Origin: Bradyrhizobium sp. 1(2017)
GTDB lineage: Bacteria > Pseudomonadota > Alphaproteobacteria > Rhizobiales > Xanthobacteraceae
Reading direction: 5' to 3'
Length of the DNA: 64,000 bases
NCBI RefSeq assembly: GCF_011602485.2
Contig: NZ_CP050022.2
Location: 6,096,001 to 6,160,000, forward strand
Numbering within the stretch: the first letter of the stretch is position 1; the number at the start of each line of letters is the position of its first letter. Under the pieces are notes generated by a model. It was not told the DNA's origin and made no database searches. It worked only from the letters and a program-made list of their open reading frames with translations. The translations under genes and the position numbers were made by a program. This document shows positions 47,101-55,765 of this stretch, piece by piece.

Positions 47101-49659
47101 CCTTGGATTCGCCCGATCCGATCGGGAAGGCCATCCATTCAGCGCGCTCTTGCAATCTGTTTGACGACTGGAGAGCTGGCCTTCGCGGCGTACTCGCATC
47201 GCGGACTGATATCGGTGGATCTCTTCTGCGGCGATCCGCTCATGGAGGTCTGCTCGAGCGCCGAGCGGGCCTTGTCATTCGCAGAGGGTTTGGGTGTCCG
47301 GCTGGCAGCGGAGGGCCTGGTCAAACAAAGGGATTTGGCGCGGAGCCTTGCGGGGCGCGATGGCAATAATGGCTTCGAGAGCCCGGGGTCGCTTCAGCAT
47401 CCGGATGCGAGCGAACCGTTAACTGCCTTCTTCTACTACGCGACGCAAATTCAGATCGAGGTCCTTGCCGGACGTGACGATGTCGCGATTGACCTCGCCA
47501 CACGCGCCGAAGAGCTCTCCTGGTGCGCCCGCGCCTATTCGGACTTTGCCGAATACCGGTTCTACACGGCGCTCGCTCATGCCGGGGCCTACCACGCATC
47601 ACGACCCGAAGATCGCGAGCGGCGCCTCGGCGACCTCCGCGAGCACCACCGTAAGCTCACAGTCTGGTCCAACCGCTGCCCGGCGAACTTCGCCGCCCGG
47701 CAGAAGCTCGTCGCGGCGGAGCTTGCGCGCATCGAAGGTCGCGAACTCGAGACGGAACAGCTGTACGAAGAATCGATCCGATTGGCGCAAGAATCCGGAT
47801 TTGTGCAGATCGAGGCGATCGCCGCTGAGCGCGCAGCACGGTTCTACGAGGCGCGCGGCATTCGAACGGTCGTTCTGTCGTATCTGATGAAAGCGCGCGA
47901 TTGCTACGCGCGCTGGGGCGCCGAGGCGAAGGTGCGCCAGCTCGAGGAACTCTATCCGGGCCTGCGGGAGCGAGGGTCCACGCTCAACGACGCAGGCACG
48001 ATCGGAGCGCCCGTCGAGCAGCTGGACCTCGCGACGGTTCTCAAGGTGTCGGAGGCCGTTTCAGGCGAAATCGTGCTGGAGAGGCTCACGGAAACCCTGC
48101 TTCGGTCGGCTATCGAGCACGCGGGTGCCGAACGCGGCGTCCTGATTTTACCGAGGGGGCCCGAGCTGAGAATTCGGGCGGAGGCGGTGACTGGTGGCGG
48201 TTCGGTCGCTCTCGATCTTGCCGATTCACCGATCTCCACCGCCAAAGTGCCGATGTCGATCGTACTCTACACGGCTCGCACGCGAGAAAGCGTCGTGCTC
48301 GACGATGCATCGACGAGCAGCGCATTCGGCGACGACGAATATATCAAGCAAAAACGTGTCCGATCAGCCCTATGCGTACCACTCATCAAGCAAGGTAGGG
48401 CGGTCGCATTTCTGTATCTCGAGAACAATCTTGCCTCGCGCGTATTCACCCCCGCCCGGATCGCGATCCTGAAGTTTCTCGCGTCCGAAGCTGCGACCTC
48501 GCTCGACAATGCTCGTCTGTATCGAGAGCTTCAGGAGCGGGAGTCGAGAATCCGTCGGCTTGTCGAATCCAACATCATCGGGATCTTCATCTTCGATCAC
48601 ATCCCCGACATTCTCGATGCCAATGAGGCCTTCCTGAAGACATTAGGATATGATCGCGATGATCTCGCCGCGGGCCGGTTGCGCTGGGCAGATCTGACGC
48701 CGCCCGAATGGCAGGAGCGCACCGATCGCGCCCGTGCCGAATTGAAGGCGACGCGGGTCGTCAAGCCGTTTGAGAAGGCGTTCTTCCATAAGGACGGCAG
48801 CCGGGTGCCGGTGCTGACAGGCGGAGCCTTGTTCGATGACGAGCAAGAGCAGGGCGTCGCCTTCGTGCTGGATCTCAGCGAGCGCAAGCGCGCAGAAACC
48901 GAGGCACGCGAAAACGAGCAGCGTTACCGTGAGGCTCAGATGGAACTGGCCCACGCCAACCGGGTGGCGGTGATGGGCCAGCTGACGGCGTCGATCGCCC
49001 ACGAGGTCAATCAGCCGAACACTGCCGTCATCGCCAGCGCGCAGGCGGCATTGAGCTGGCTCGATCACCAGCCGCCGGCGCTGGAGCAGACGCGCAGGGC
49101 CTTGACACGCGCTATCGAGAACGGCATCCGCTCTAGCGAGGTCATTGGGCGCATCCGCGATCTGATAAAAAAATCACCGCCCAAACGGGATTCTCTGGCG
49201 ATCAACAACGTGATCGGCCACGTCATTGAGCTCACGCAAACCGAAGCAGCGCGGAACGGCGTCTCGATCCAGACGGCCTTCGCCGATCGTCTGCCCAAGG
49301 TCATCGGCGATCGCGTCGAGCTGCAGCAGGTGACGCTCAACCTCATCCTGAACGCCATCGAGGCGCTGAGCGGAACCATGGAGGGCAAGCGCCAACTGCT
49401 GATCCAGACCGCGCGAGCAGATGCGGACAGCATATTGGTGTCGATCGCGGATTCGGGGCCGGGCCTGTCAGCGGAGGGCCTCGCGCGGCTGTTCGAACCC
49501 TTCTACACGACCAAGTCGGGAGGCCTGGGTGTCGGACTGTCGATATGCCGTTCGATCATCGTTGCGCACGGCGGGAGACTATGGATGACCGCCAATGAGC
49601 CGCGCGGCGCCGTCTTTCAGTTCACTGTACCGATCAACGACGGGCTATGCATCGAGTAG
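44140..49659 (+). CDS. Giant pseudokinase-ATPase-GAF-PAS-histidine kinase fusion, copy 2
   Basis: 1839 residues. It follows copy 1: kinase-like domain with HKDLKPINLL (near 131) and GFG in place of DFG, P-loop SGSSGIGKSALVDE (about 333-346), Walker B LVLFLDDLQWLD (about 461), long helical repeats, GAF (about 1310-1463). Here a PAS domain (about 1468-1585: LVESNIIGIFIFDHIPDILD, VAFVLDLSERKRAE) is placed before the kinase core (H about 1621). Copy 1 lacks this PAS, and the flanking sequence (QRYREAQMELAHANR) is the same in both. The DNA of the kinase core is nearly identical in the copies. Confidence 0.9.
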   Translation: MHVSSRIPTYGDAGLKASWDDGERIFRREWCKGADGNVTSVLIVRAAAEHPPATVLERLAHEYALRDELDGTWALRPLELIRDGGRTSLILEDPGGEPLEQLLGAPMKLDRIFRLALAITVAVDQLHRRGLIHKDLKPINLLVTAADEVRITGFGLASRLPRERQRLEPPETIAGTLAYMAPEQTGRMNRSVDSRSDLYALGVIFYRMLTGALPFTAANPMEWVHSHVARRAVPPVERVSGIPRPVSAIIMKLLAKTAEDRYQTAVGLKNDLERSAAEWEAKGRIDDFVLAQTDRPDHLLIPERLYGREHEIGTLLASFDRVARSGTPELILVSGSSGIGKSALVDEMHKALVPLGGFFAAGKFDQHRRDIPYATLVHALQGLIRSLLAKNDADLAPWRSALHEALGHLGQLMVDLVPELRLVIGNQPPVPETSPQDAQRRFQLVVRRFVAIFAKPHHPLVLFLDDLQWLDVATLELIEDLLNRSDLRNLLLVAAYRPHDVDVKHPLAQWLSEIRASRKRIREVDLTPLTRDAVWEFTADALRCEPACAMPVADLAYEKTGGNPFFLTQFLQALAEEKLLTFDHDKRQWHWDLERIKDKSYAENVADLMVGKLSGLRDETRQALLELACLGSSAEVTMLCLVHGGSEQALHVDMRDATRLELVRRLKNSYAFVHDRVQEAAYALEPDQARRTALHLRIGMALAAQLTPDETNERVYIVANQLNRGIAALTKDAERDQVIAVNLDAGRRARNATAYHAATTYLETARTLLGEEGHPRCSQDAFAIGLLHAECKFLLGDLDTAEAELTILSQSRSDIQASAEVARLQAQLYTAAGQLGPAVDVCLAFLRTTGIDWSPHPDRSEVDEDRQRLRSLAERLSDTQLHALPPMTDPNHRTTMCVLADLLTPAFLTDRNLSDIMLVEATRLTIEHGICPEACYPLTAIFGVLASNSTDAELGFRLSQFGAALADRHPQIGLSGRALLAFGLHVTPWIRPIRSGRPSIQRALAICLTTGELAFAAYSHRGLISVDLFCGDPLMEVCSSAERALSFAEGLGVRLAAEGLVKQRDLARSLAGRDGNNGFESPGSLQHPDASEPLTAFFYYATQIQIEVLAGRDDVAIDLATRAEELSWCARAYSDFAEYRFYTALAHAGAYHASRPEDRERRLGDLREHHRKLTVWSNRCPANFAARQKLVAAELARIEGRELETEQLYEESIRLAQESGFVQIEAIAAERAARFYEARGIRTVVLSYLMKARDCYARWGAEAKVRQLEELYPGLRERGSTLNDAGTIGAPVEQLDLATVLKVSEAVSGEIVLERLTETLLRSAIEHAGAERGVLILPRGPELRIRAEAVTGGGSVALDLADSPISTAKVPMSIVLYTARTRESVVLDDASTSSAFGDDEYIKQKRVRSALCVPLIKQGRAVAFLYLENNLASRVFTPARIAILKFLASEAATSLDNARLYRELQERESRIRRLVESNIIGIFIFDHIPDILDANEAFLKTLGYDRDDLAAGRLRWADLTPPEWQERTDRARAELKATRVVKPFEKAFFHKDGSRVPVLTGGALFDDEQEQGVAFVLDLSERKRAETEARENEQRYREAQMELAHANRVAVMGQLTASIAHEVNQPNTAVIASAQAALSWLDHQPPALEQTRRALTRAIENGIRSSEVIGRIRDLIKKSPPKRDSLAINNVIGHVIELTQTEAARNGVSIQTAFADRLPKVIGDRVELQQVTLNLILNAIEALSGTMEGKRQLLIQTARADADSILVSIADSGPGLSAEGLARLFEPFYTTKSGGLGVGLSICRSIIVAHGGRLWMTANEPRGAVFQFTVPINDGLCIE

Positions 49660-49896
49660 AGCGCTTGCGAGGAGTTTAGAATCGCTAGTCAACCTGCGGG
49701 ATGGCCTCACTCGGCGTCGCATCGAGCGTACTCAAAAAGGTTCGTCCCTCGAAATCGAGATCTGCGAGGGCTCGCCAGCAGCGAACAGCTTGCGCCATAC
49801 CACAGAAGCGGGTTGCTGAAGGACCTTTCATACAAGTCATAATTTCCCACCGGAAGGCAGAAAGATAGCGCTTGCGACGCCTGGCCCTCGTTGCTC
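49660..49896. other. Gap after the second giant gene
   Basis: 237 bases, no supported gene or clear terminator. The minus strand has an AraC gene ending at 49897. Confidence 0.35.
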
Positions 49897-50832
49897 CTAA
49901 GCGTCCGAATACTTTGCACGCCTCCACTCGCCGGGTGTTATTCCAACCTTCCGCAAAAACACGCGAGTGAGGTGACTCTGATCCGCAAAGCCGCACTCGA
50001 ACGCGATGTCGCTGATCGACTGCTTCCCACGTAGCAGACACTTGGCGCGTGCCACCCGCTGCTCAAGGAGCCACTGGTGCGGCGAAGTTCCCAGCGTCCG
50101 CCTGAAGGCCCGCGAGAACTGCCCTGCGGAAAGTCCGCAGGAAACAGCCAGTTCTGCGACCGAGCGGTCTGCACCGGCGTCATCGAGAAGCAGTTCTTTG
50201 ATGCGCGCTACCTCCTGGGGCGAAAGTTTGGCTCCCGTCGTGGCTTCAGTGGGGTGCAATCCACAGTAGGCAACAAGCAGGCGTGTGCGCAGCGCAGAGA
50301 ATACGTGATCGACAAATAGCATTGGAATTTCTCTAGGCCGACTCAACGCCGGTAGGACGGCGCGGGCAAGCGAGGTCGCGACCTCGTCCCTATACTCGCG
50401 TTCGACATCGTAGTCGAAACCGGCGAAGGTAGAGCCAAGTTCACGTGCAGTCTCGTCAAAGGCGAGATCGGGCACGAAGAAATTCAATGCTTCGAACGGC
50501 GCCATATTGTCGCCTTCCCAGTGATAGCGCATATCGAAAAGGGAGATCGCTCCCGCGTTCATCGCGGGCCGCATGGCGTGATGACCATCCTTCCAGACGT
50601 CCTGCGCCTCAGGATGATTTGTGAGATATACGGTCACCATGTACATATTCTCTCGGAGATGCATTGAGGTCATTTCCGAGCCTTGGCGGCGCCTGAGGGT
50701 ATGAACGGCGTTAAGGCCGGCTTTGGCGAACTTTGCGCCAGCGATCTCTCGAACCTGACAGATGCCGTCCTTGGGATCGGACAAGAAATCCGACGGCTTC
50801 TCTCTCACCACCCTGCTCTGACTTCCCATCAC
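49897..50832 (-). CDS. AraC-family transcriptional regulator
   Basis: This 311-residue regulator has an N-terminal effector half (MYMVTVYLTNHPEAQDVWKD, SLFDMRYHWEGDNMAP) and a C-terminal double HTH (SVAELAVSCGLSAGQFSRAF, HQWLLEQRVARAKCLLRGKQ, ISDIAFECGFADQSHLTRVF). The effector is unknown. The target may be the genes on its right, but that is unproven. Another AraC with similar C-terminal pattern is at 63062. The start at 50832 (or 50829) is adopted. Confidence 0.85.
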   Translation of the reverse strand: MMGSQSRVVREKPSDFLSDPKDGICQVREIAGAKFAKAGLNAVHTLRRRQGSEMTSMHLRENMYMVTVYLTNHPEAQDVWKDGHHAMRPAMNAGAISLFDMRYHWEGDNMAPFEALNFFVPDLAFDETARELGSTFAGFDYDVEREYRDEVATSLARAVLPALSRPREIPMLFVDHVFSALRTRLLVAYCGLHPTEATTGAKLSPQEVARIKELLLDDAGADRSVAELAVSCGLSAGQFSRAFRRTLGTSPHQWLLEQRVARAKCLLRGKQSISDIAFECGFADQSHLTRVFLRKVGITPGEWRRAKYSDA

Positions 50833-51058
50833 TTTGCTCCCATCCGCGACAATGATTGATCGCTAGATCTTGACCCATGATCCCTCAGCCGATGTCCTCG
50901 ATGAACATGACAACGATTGATCGTCGTCGATCAGATTCGTCCAAAGCGAACGTCAGGTCTATTCAATAACTGCGACCCGGTTTTGAGTAGGATAACTGCC
51001 GAAATCAAACGGGTCACCAGCATCGGTCGCATGTTGCATTGCGACAGGAACAGCGTCG

Positions 51059-51874
51059 ATGTTGGAAGTCAGCTCGATGCGGAGCGTCGTGATGGATCTC
51101 TTTGAACTGAGGACCGCGGTGAATCTCCTTCATGGAACCGAGCGCGAAAGCGATCGCCAATTGCGGCTGACGCAACTCGGGGAACTCGCTGGAACGATTA
51201 TGCATGAGGTCAATCAGCCGCTCGGCGCGATCATTTCCAGCGCCGACGCTGCCTTGCGCTGGCTTGACCGCGACGTTCCAAACGTCGCCTCGGCTACAAG
51301 GTCCATACAGCGCATCCGTGCCATAGCCGGCCGGTCCGGGCGGACCATCGCGGACCTACAATTGTTGTCGGCGAATATCCTGATCGATTTTACGGAGCAG
51401 TCGCTGAACTCCATTGTAGAGGAAGCGGTTCGAATATCTAAGCCGCAACTTGCGCTCGCAGAAGTTACGACGACAATATGCCTGGATCCGGCTCGGCCAG
51501 TTGCGAAGGCGAATATGGATCTGCTCCTTCAGGTGATGCTGAACGTTATTCAAAACGCGATTGACAGCGTGCTTGAGGTGTCGGACCGCAAAAGGACCTT
51601 GAGTCTTCGAACGTTCACCTCATCGGAATCTGTGATTGTCGAATTTGAGGACAACGGTGTTGGCCTTTCCCAAGACCCGGGGGCAGATCTGTTCGATCCC
51701 CTCTACACCACGAAAAAGAGCGGCATGGGCCTCGGTCTTGCGCTCTGCCGGCGCGTCATGGTTGCTCACGGAGGATCGATCCAAGCCAGACCCAATCCCG
51801 TTTGCGGTGCGACATTTGCTGTGAGTCTGCCGCAAGTGGCGCCATCGCGCCAATGCTCCAATGTCGTTGGGTAG
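51059..51874 (+). CDS. Sensorless histidine kinase
   Basis: This 271-residue protein begins almost at the kinase core: H-box LGELAGTIMHEVNQPLGAII (about residues 41-60), N-box VMLNVIQNAIDSV, G1 EDNGVGLSQDPG and G2 TTKKSGMGLGLALCRRVMVA. Only ~40 residues precede the His box, so the sensory domains are absent. It may be a 5'-truncated kinase, or a stand-alone kinase working with another sensor. It resembles the kinase core of the giant fusions. Confidence 0.8.
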   Translation: MLEVSSMRSVVMDLFELRTAVNLLHGTERESDRQLRLTQLGELAGTIMHEVNQPLGAIISSADAALRWLDRDVPNVASATRSIQRIRAIAGRSGRTIADLQLLSANILIDFTEQSLNSIVEEAVRISKPQLALAEVTTTICLDPARPVAKANMDLLLQVMLNVIQNAIDSVLEVSDRKRTLSLRTFTSSESVIVEFEDNGVGLSQDPGADLFDPLYTTKKSGMGLGLALCRRVMVAHGGSIQARPNPVCGATFAVSLPQVAPSRQCSNVVG

Positions 51875-52020
51875 CGTCAGGCAAGAGTCATCGCAAAATA
51901 TTTCGATCGTCTGTAACCTCGACCAGAGGGCGCACGAATACACTCGATCGAATAGTTCAGGCGAAGCTACATGGGCCGGGACAGGTCCACCATCAGCTGG
52001 CGTGCAACGAGGAGGGAAGT

Positions 52021-52920
52021 GTGGGACTATCCTGGCAACAAGGCCCGCTCTCAACCGGAGCGATTGGCCGCTTCCTTGTCCCCGAGCCACTGCCCAAACG
52101 GCTGTTATACGTCGAGCCGCTGCGCCGCCGCTTACGCGTGCGCTTCGGCGGAAGCTGGATCGCCGATAGCGAGCGATGTCTCCTGCTATTCGAACCGGGG
52201 CGCTACCCTGTGGCATATTTCCCCGAGACCGACGTTTCGCCACACGTCCTGGCACGGGCCGAGCATACCAGTCAGCACGTCGACCTCGGGCCTACCTCCT
52301 GGTACAGCGTTCGGGCAGACGAGCAACACATCGCGCCTCGGGGAGCGTGGCAGCACACCAATTTGCCCGCTCATGCCAGCGATTTGCAGGGTCTTATCGC
52401 TTTCGCCTGGCGTGCCATGGATGCCTTCTACGAGGAAGATGAACGAATCGTGGGCCATGCAGCCGATCCCTATCACCGCATCGACATCCGCCAGACCTCT
52501 CGTAACCTCATAGTCAACCATCAGGGCCGGGTCATAGCCGATACAAAGCGACCGCTGGTCCTCTACGAATCTGGCTTTGCACCTCGTTGGTACGTTCCAC
52601 GTGCCGATATCGACGAGTCTGCCCTCACTCCGGTGAAGCTTCAGACCTTCTGTCCCTACAAGGGCCTCTGCAGCTATTATTCCATTGGAGACGCACGCCA
52701 AGCGGCCTGGACCTACCCCGACGCTTATGACGAAGTCCGCAGCATCTCCAATTTCGTGTCCTTCGAACCAGACATTGTAACCGTCCATCTCGATGGCACG
52801 CTGATGCGTCTCGAGCCCGGCCAGTCGGTGGTTCCACACGGCCCCGATCGTAACCTTGACGTCGCCGAGGTGGCACCCGCGGCTGGTAGCCAGCCGGCCG
52901 AATCTGCGACCCGCCGGTAA
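52021..52920 (+). CDS. DUF427 domain protein (two copies)
   Basis: GTG 52021 is preceded by GGAGGG and begins VGLSWQQGPLSTGAIGRFLV. The ~299-residue protein has two DUF427-like beta domains: LRVRFGGSWIADSERCLLLF with EPGRYPVAYFPETDV, and IVNHQGRVIADTKRPLVLYE with GFAPRWYVPRADI and TFCPYKGLCSYYSI. DUF427 proteins are small beta-rich proteins of unknown function. The longer open frame from 51802 overlaps the preceding kinase gene and was rejected. Confidence 0.82.
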   Translation: MGLSWQQGPLSTGAIGRFLVPEPLPKRLLYVEPLRRRLRVRFGGSWIADSERCLLLFEPGRYPVAYFPETDVSPHVLARAEHTSQHVDLGPTSWYSVRADEQHIAPRGAWQHTNLPAHASDLQGLIAFAWRAMDAFYEEDERIVGHAADPYHRIDIRQTSRNLIVNHQGRVIADTKRPLVLYESGFAPRWYVPRADIDESALTPVKLQTFCPYKGLCSYYSIGDARQAAWTYPDAYDEVRSISNFVSFEPDIVTVHLDGTLMRLEPGQSVVPHGPDRNLDVAEVAPAAGSQPAESATRR

Positions 52921-52950
52921 GGGCTCGGGCCTTTCGAAACGGAGCAGCAT

Positions 52951-54714
52951 ATGGCGCGTCTCCTGTCTGTGAATGTCGGGCTTCCGCGCGACATTGCGTG
53001 GAAGAATCGCACGATACACACTGGAATCTGGAAAGATCCCGTGCGTGGTCGCTGTCGGGTCGGCCGATTGAATCTGGACGGAGATGGTCAGGGCGATCTA
53101 GCTGGCCACGGGGGTGAGCAACGAGCGGTCTTCGTCTACCAAATCTAATCATACCGCTACTGGCAGATGCAATTGAGCCGCACCGACTTCGTCCACGGAC
53201 AGTTCGGCGAGAACTTCACGATCGATGGGCTACCCGACGATACCGTTTGCATAGGCGATCGCTTTCGGATCGGCAGCGCCGTGTTCGAAGTTACTCAGCC
53301 TCGCGTGACCTGCTACCGTGTCGGCATCCGGACGAACGAGCCGAAGATGCCAGCCCTGCTGACGTCCAGCGGACGGCCGGGGTTCTATTTCCGCGTTTTG
53401 AGCGAAGGCGAGGTTGGCGCTGGCGACGAAATCGTGAAGGTCGGCGAAGCGGGCGTGCGGATGACCGTCACCGAGATCAACGCGTTGCTTTATTCTCCCG
53501 ATCACCCGCGTGATCGGTTGGAGCGCGCCTTGCGGATCAGGGCACTTTCGCCGGGATGGCGCGCGTCGTTTGAGGCGCTCCTTCAGAGCCAGGGGGCCGG
53601 TACAGGGAGTAACGGCAACGCGGGTCTTGCCCCGGCAGCCGCTGCACACCCGGTCCCTCCCGGGTTTCGACCGCTCGAGGTTGCGTCGATCGATCGAGAA
53701 GCCGCGGATGTCATCTCGCTTTCACTGCAGCATCCGGATCGTGAGCCGCTGCCGCCGCCTCTGCCTGGGCAGTACGTGGTCCTGCGCCTTCCGCGAACCG
53801 ACGGCTCACCGCTCATTCGCAGCTACTCGATCTCGGGTCCCCGGTCGACACAGGGCTATCGGATCAGCGTGAAAATCGAACCGGATGGGGCGGCCGGCCA
53901 TTACCTGAGCGAGCACATCCAGGCAGGCGACGTTATCGAGGTGAGTTCTCCGCGTGGAGGATTTACCCTGCAACCCGGGGAGCGGCCGGTGGTGCTGCTC
54001 AGCGCGGGAATCGGGGCAACGCCCGTTCTGGCCATGCTGCACGCCCTCGCGGCGGCCCGCTCGACACGGCAGATCTTCTGGTTGCATGCTGCACGAGACG
54101 GACAGCATCATCCATTCGCCAGCGAAGTACGCCGTCTGATGCTTGGCCTCCCGCAGGGCCGCAGCTTTGTCTGCTACAGCAAACCAGATCCACATGACAG
54201 GCTGGGGGAGGATTTCGATGCTCTCGGCCGCCTGTCGCAAGCGGTGTTCGAGGACATCGGTATTCCGCATGAGGCGGATGTCTACCTCTGTGGGCCGGCT
54301 CGTTTCATGGCGGACATGAAACAGGCGCTCGCAGCATCCGGTATGGCGCCGGAACGATTTCATATGGAAATCTTCAATGGCGGCGAGTCATTGATGCCCG
54401 GCATCGTCGGCGCAGCCATGCGAGCTCCGCACCCGCCCAAGGACCCCGCCGACAGCGGCCCGCTGGTATCCTTCGCGCGAAGTGGCATCGCCGTCCATTG
54501 GAGGCCGTCGGCTTACGCGAGCATTTTGGAGTTGGCCGAGGCGTGTGACGTTCCGGTTCGCTGGTCGTGTCGGACCGGCGTTTGTCACAACTGTGAAAGC
54601 GGCCTGATTTCCGGCGCGGTGGCCTATGAGCCTTTGCCGCTCGATCAGCCGGCAGACGGCAATCTCCTGATTTGCTGCTCACGGCCGGTTCGGGACGTCG
54701 TCATCGATTTGTAG
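52951..54714 (+). pseudogene. MOSC-FNR-ferredoxin fusion with a premature stop
   Basis: One reading frame runs 1764 bases with a single TAA at 53146-53148. Before it: MARLLSVNVGLPRDIAWKNR, then GDGQGDLAGHGGEQRAVFVY. After it: SYRYWQMQLSRTDFVHGQFG with GENFTIDGLPDDTV (MOSC). FNR-like reductase follows (IRSYSISGPRSTQ, LLSAGIGATPVLAML, DVYLCGPARFM). A 2Fe-2S ferredoxin ends it (RWSCRTGVCHNCESG and LLICCSRP). The stop replaces a sense codon (GAA expected in the family, E before SYRYW). Without the stop it would be a 587-residue sulfurase/oxidoreductase. A shorter product from 53167 is possible. Confidence 0.85.
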
Positions 54715-54742
54715 ATCGCAAGGACGCATCAGCGGAGCCATC

Positions 54743-55170
54743 ATGAAGTTTTCGGTCGAGGTGATTACCGTTCCCGTGGCAGACGTCGAGCGGGCGCTGC
54801 GCTTCTATGTCGATCAGGTCGGCTTCGCACTCGACGTCGACTATTCGCCGACTGGCACATTCCGCGTGGTGCAGCTCACGCCCCCTGGCTCGAGCTGCTC
54901 GATTCAGATCGGCAACGGCATCACCGACGCGCCCGCGGGATCGCTTCGTAACGGCTGTCTCGTCGTCTCTGACCTCGAGGCCACACGCAACCACCTGTTG
55001 GAACGTGGCGTTCAGGTCAGTGATATCAGACACAAGACGCCGATCGCCGCGTGGGACGGTGGCTTTGCCCCCGGGCTCGATCCCGCGCGCATTACGCCAG
55101 TTTCGCCGACTTTTCGGACCCAGATGGCAATAGCTGGGTGCTTCAGGAACGAGGCCACCGCAAGGCTTGA
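54743..55170 (+). pseudogene. VOC (glyoxalase) superfamily protein, frameshifted near the end
   Basis: ATG 54743 opens MKFSVEVITVPVADVERALR, then FYVDQVGFALDVDYSPTGTF and LVVSDLEATRNHLLERGV. This is the VOC metal-binding fold. After GGFAPGLDPAR the frame goes off. In the next frame the usual end HYASFADFSDPDGNSWVLQE and RGHRKA appears and stops at 55168-55170. One indel near 55088 separates them. The last strand with the metal Glu is therefore out of frame. Confidence 0.75.
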
Positions 55171-55308
55171 CGCGTGCGGCAGCGGCCAGACATCGGCATG
55201 CCCGGTGGCGCGACCGACGCCGGCGCAAGAGGCCGCGGCATCCGCGTCGTCACTCGCAAGGCCGCGTCAACGCCCGTCACGGCAGACCAGTCCCCTCCGT
55301 CGACGCCT

Positions 55309-55334
55309 TTGAGACGAACGAGCATATCTTCGAG
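55309..55334 (+). promoter_or_regulatory. Second copy of a 26-base AraC-promoter element
   Basis: This matches 56781-56806 at 23 of 26 bases, in the same orientation. It lies before the CRGC gene at 55423. Read on the minus strand it begins ATGCTCGTTCGTCTC, like the upstream part of the AraC gene at 56797. It is either a shared operator or a truncated duplicate of the AraC promoter/start. Confidence 0.55.
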
Positions 55335-55422
55335 ATCGCCCGGCATTCAGCCTTTCACGTCCGAGACTATTGTGTACCCCAACGGAGCCGCTCATCCCGA
55401 GCCTCCATCAAGGCGCGCAACA

Positions 55423-55740
55423 ATGTCCCATCGCTCTAACCAGACACGCTCGATCCGTTCCGCTGTTGCGGGCCTTGTCATGATTGGCCTGCTGTCGCCC
55501 GCAGGCGCCACCGACCAAAGCACCTCTCTCGACGCCGTCCCCGACCTGCCGGCGCATTCGGCTGAGCATCTTGCTTCGGTCGCGCCGACGTCGCATCGGC
55601 CCTGGCTCGCGCCGGTCGGTCACCACCAGCCAAAGCGAGCCGATGCGCCTCAATCGGACTCTCTGTCTGCCTGGGAGCGTGAGCAGCAACAGCGCGATCA
55701 GGCGCTGGACCGCCAGCTGATCATCTGCCGCGGATGCTGA
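55423..55740 (+). CDS. Small exported protein ending in ICRGC, copy 2
   Basis: This 105-residue protein starts MSHRSNQTRSIRSAVAGLVM, with a signal-type hydrophobic segment and likely cleavage near AGAT. The middle is Pro/Ser/His-rich and ends in a helix WEREQQQRDQALDRQLIICR and CRGC. The tail pattern matches copy 1 at 34107. The only cysteines are the last CxxC. It follows the 26-base AraC-like element by about 90 bases. Confidence 0.7.
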   Translation: MSHRSNQTRSIRSAVAGLVMIGLLSPAGATDQSTSLDAVPDLPAHSAEHLASVAPTSHRPWLAPVGHHQPKRADAPQSDSLSAWEREQQQRDQALDRQLIICRGC

Positions 55741-55765
55741 GGTGGCCCAGCCGCCTCACACTTGG

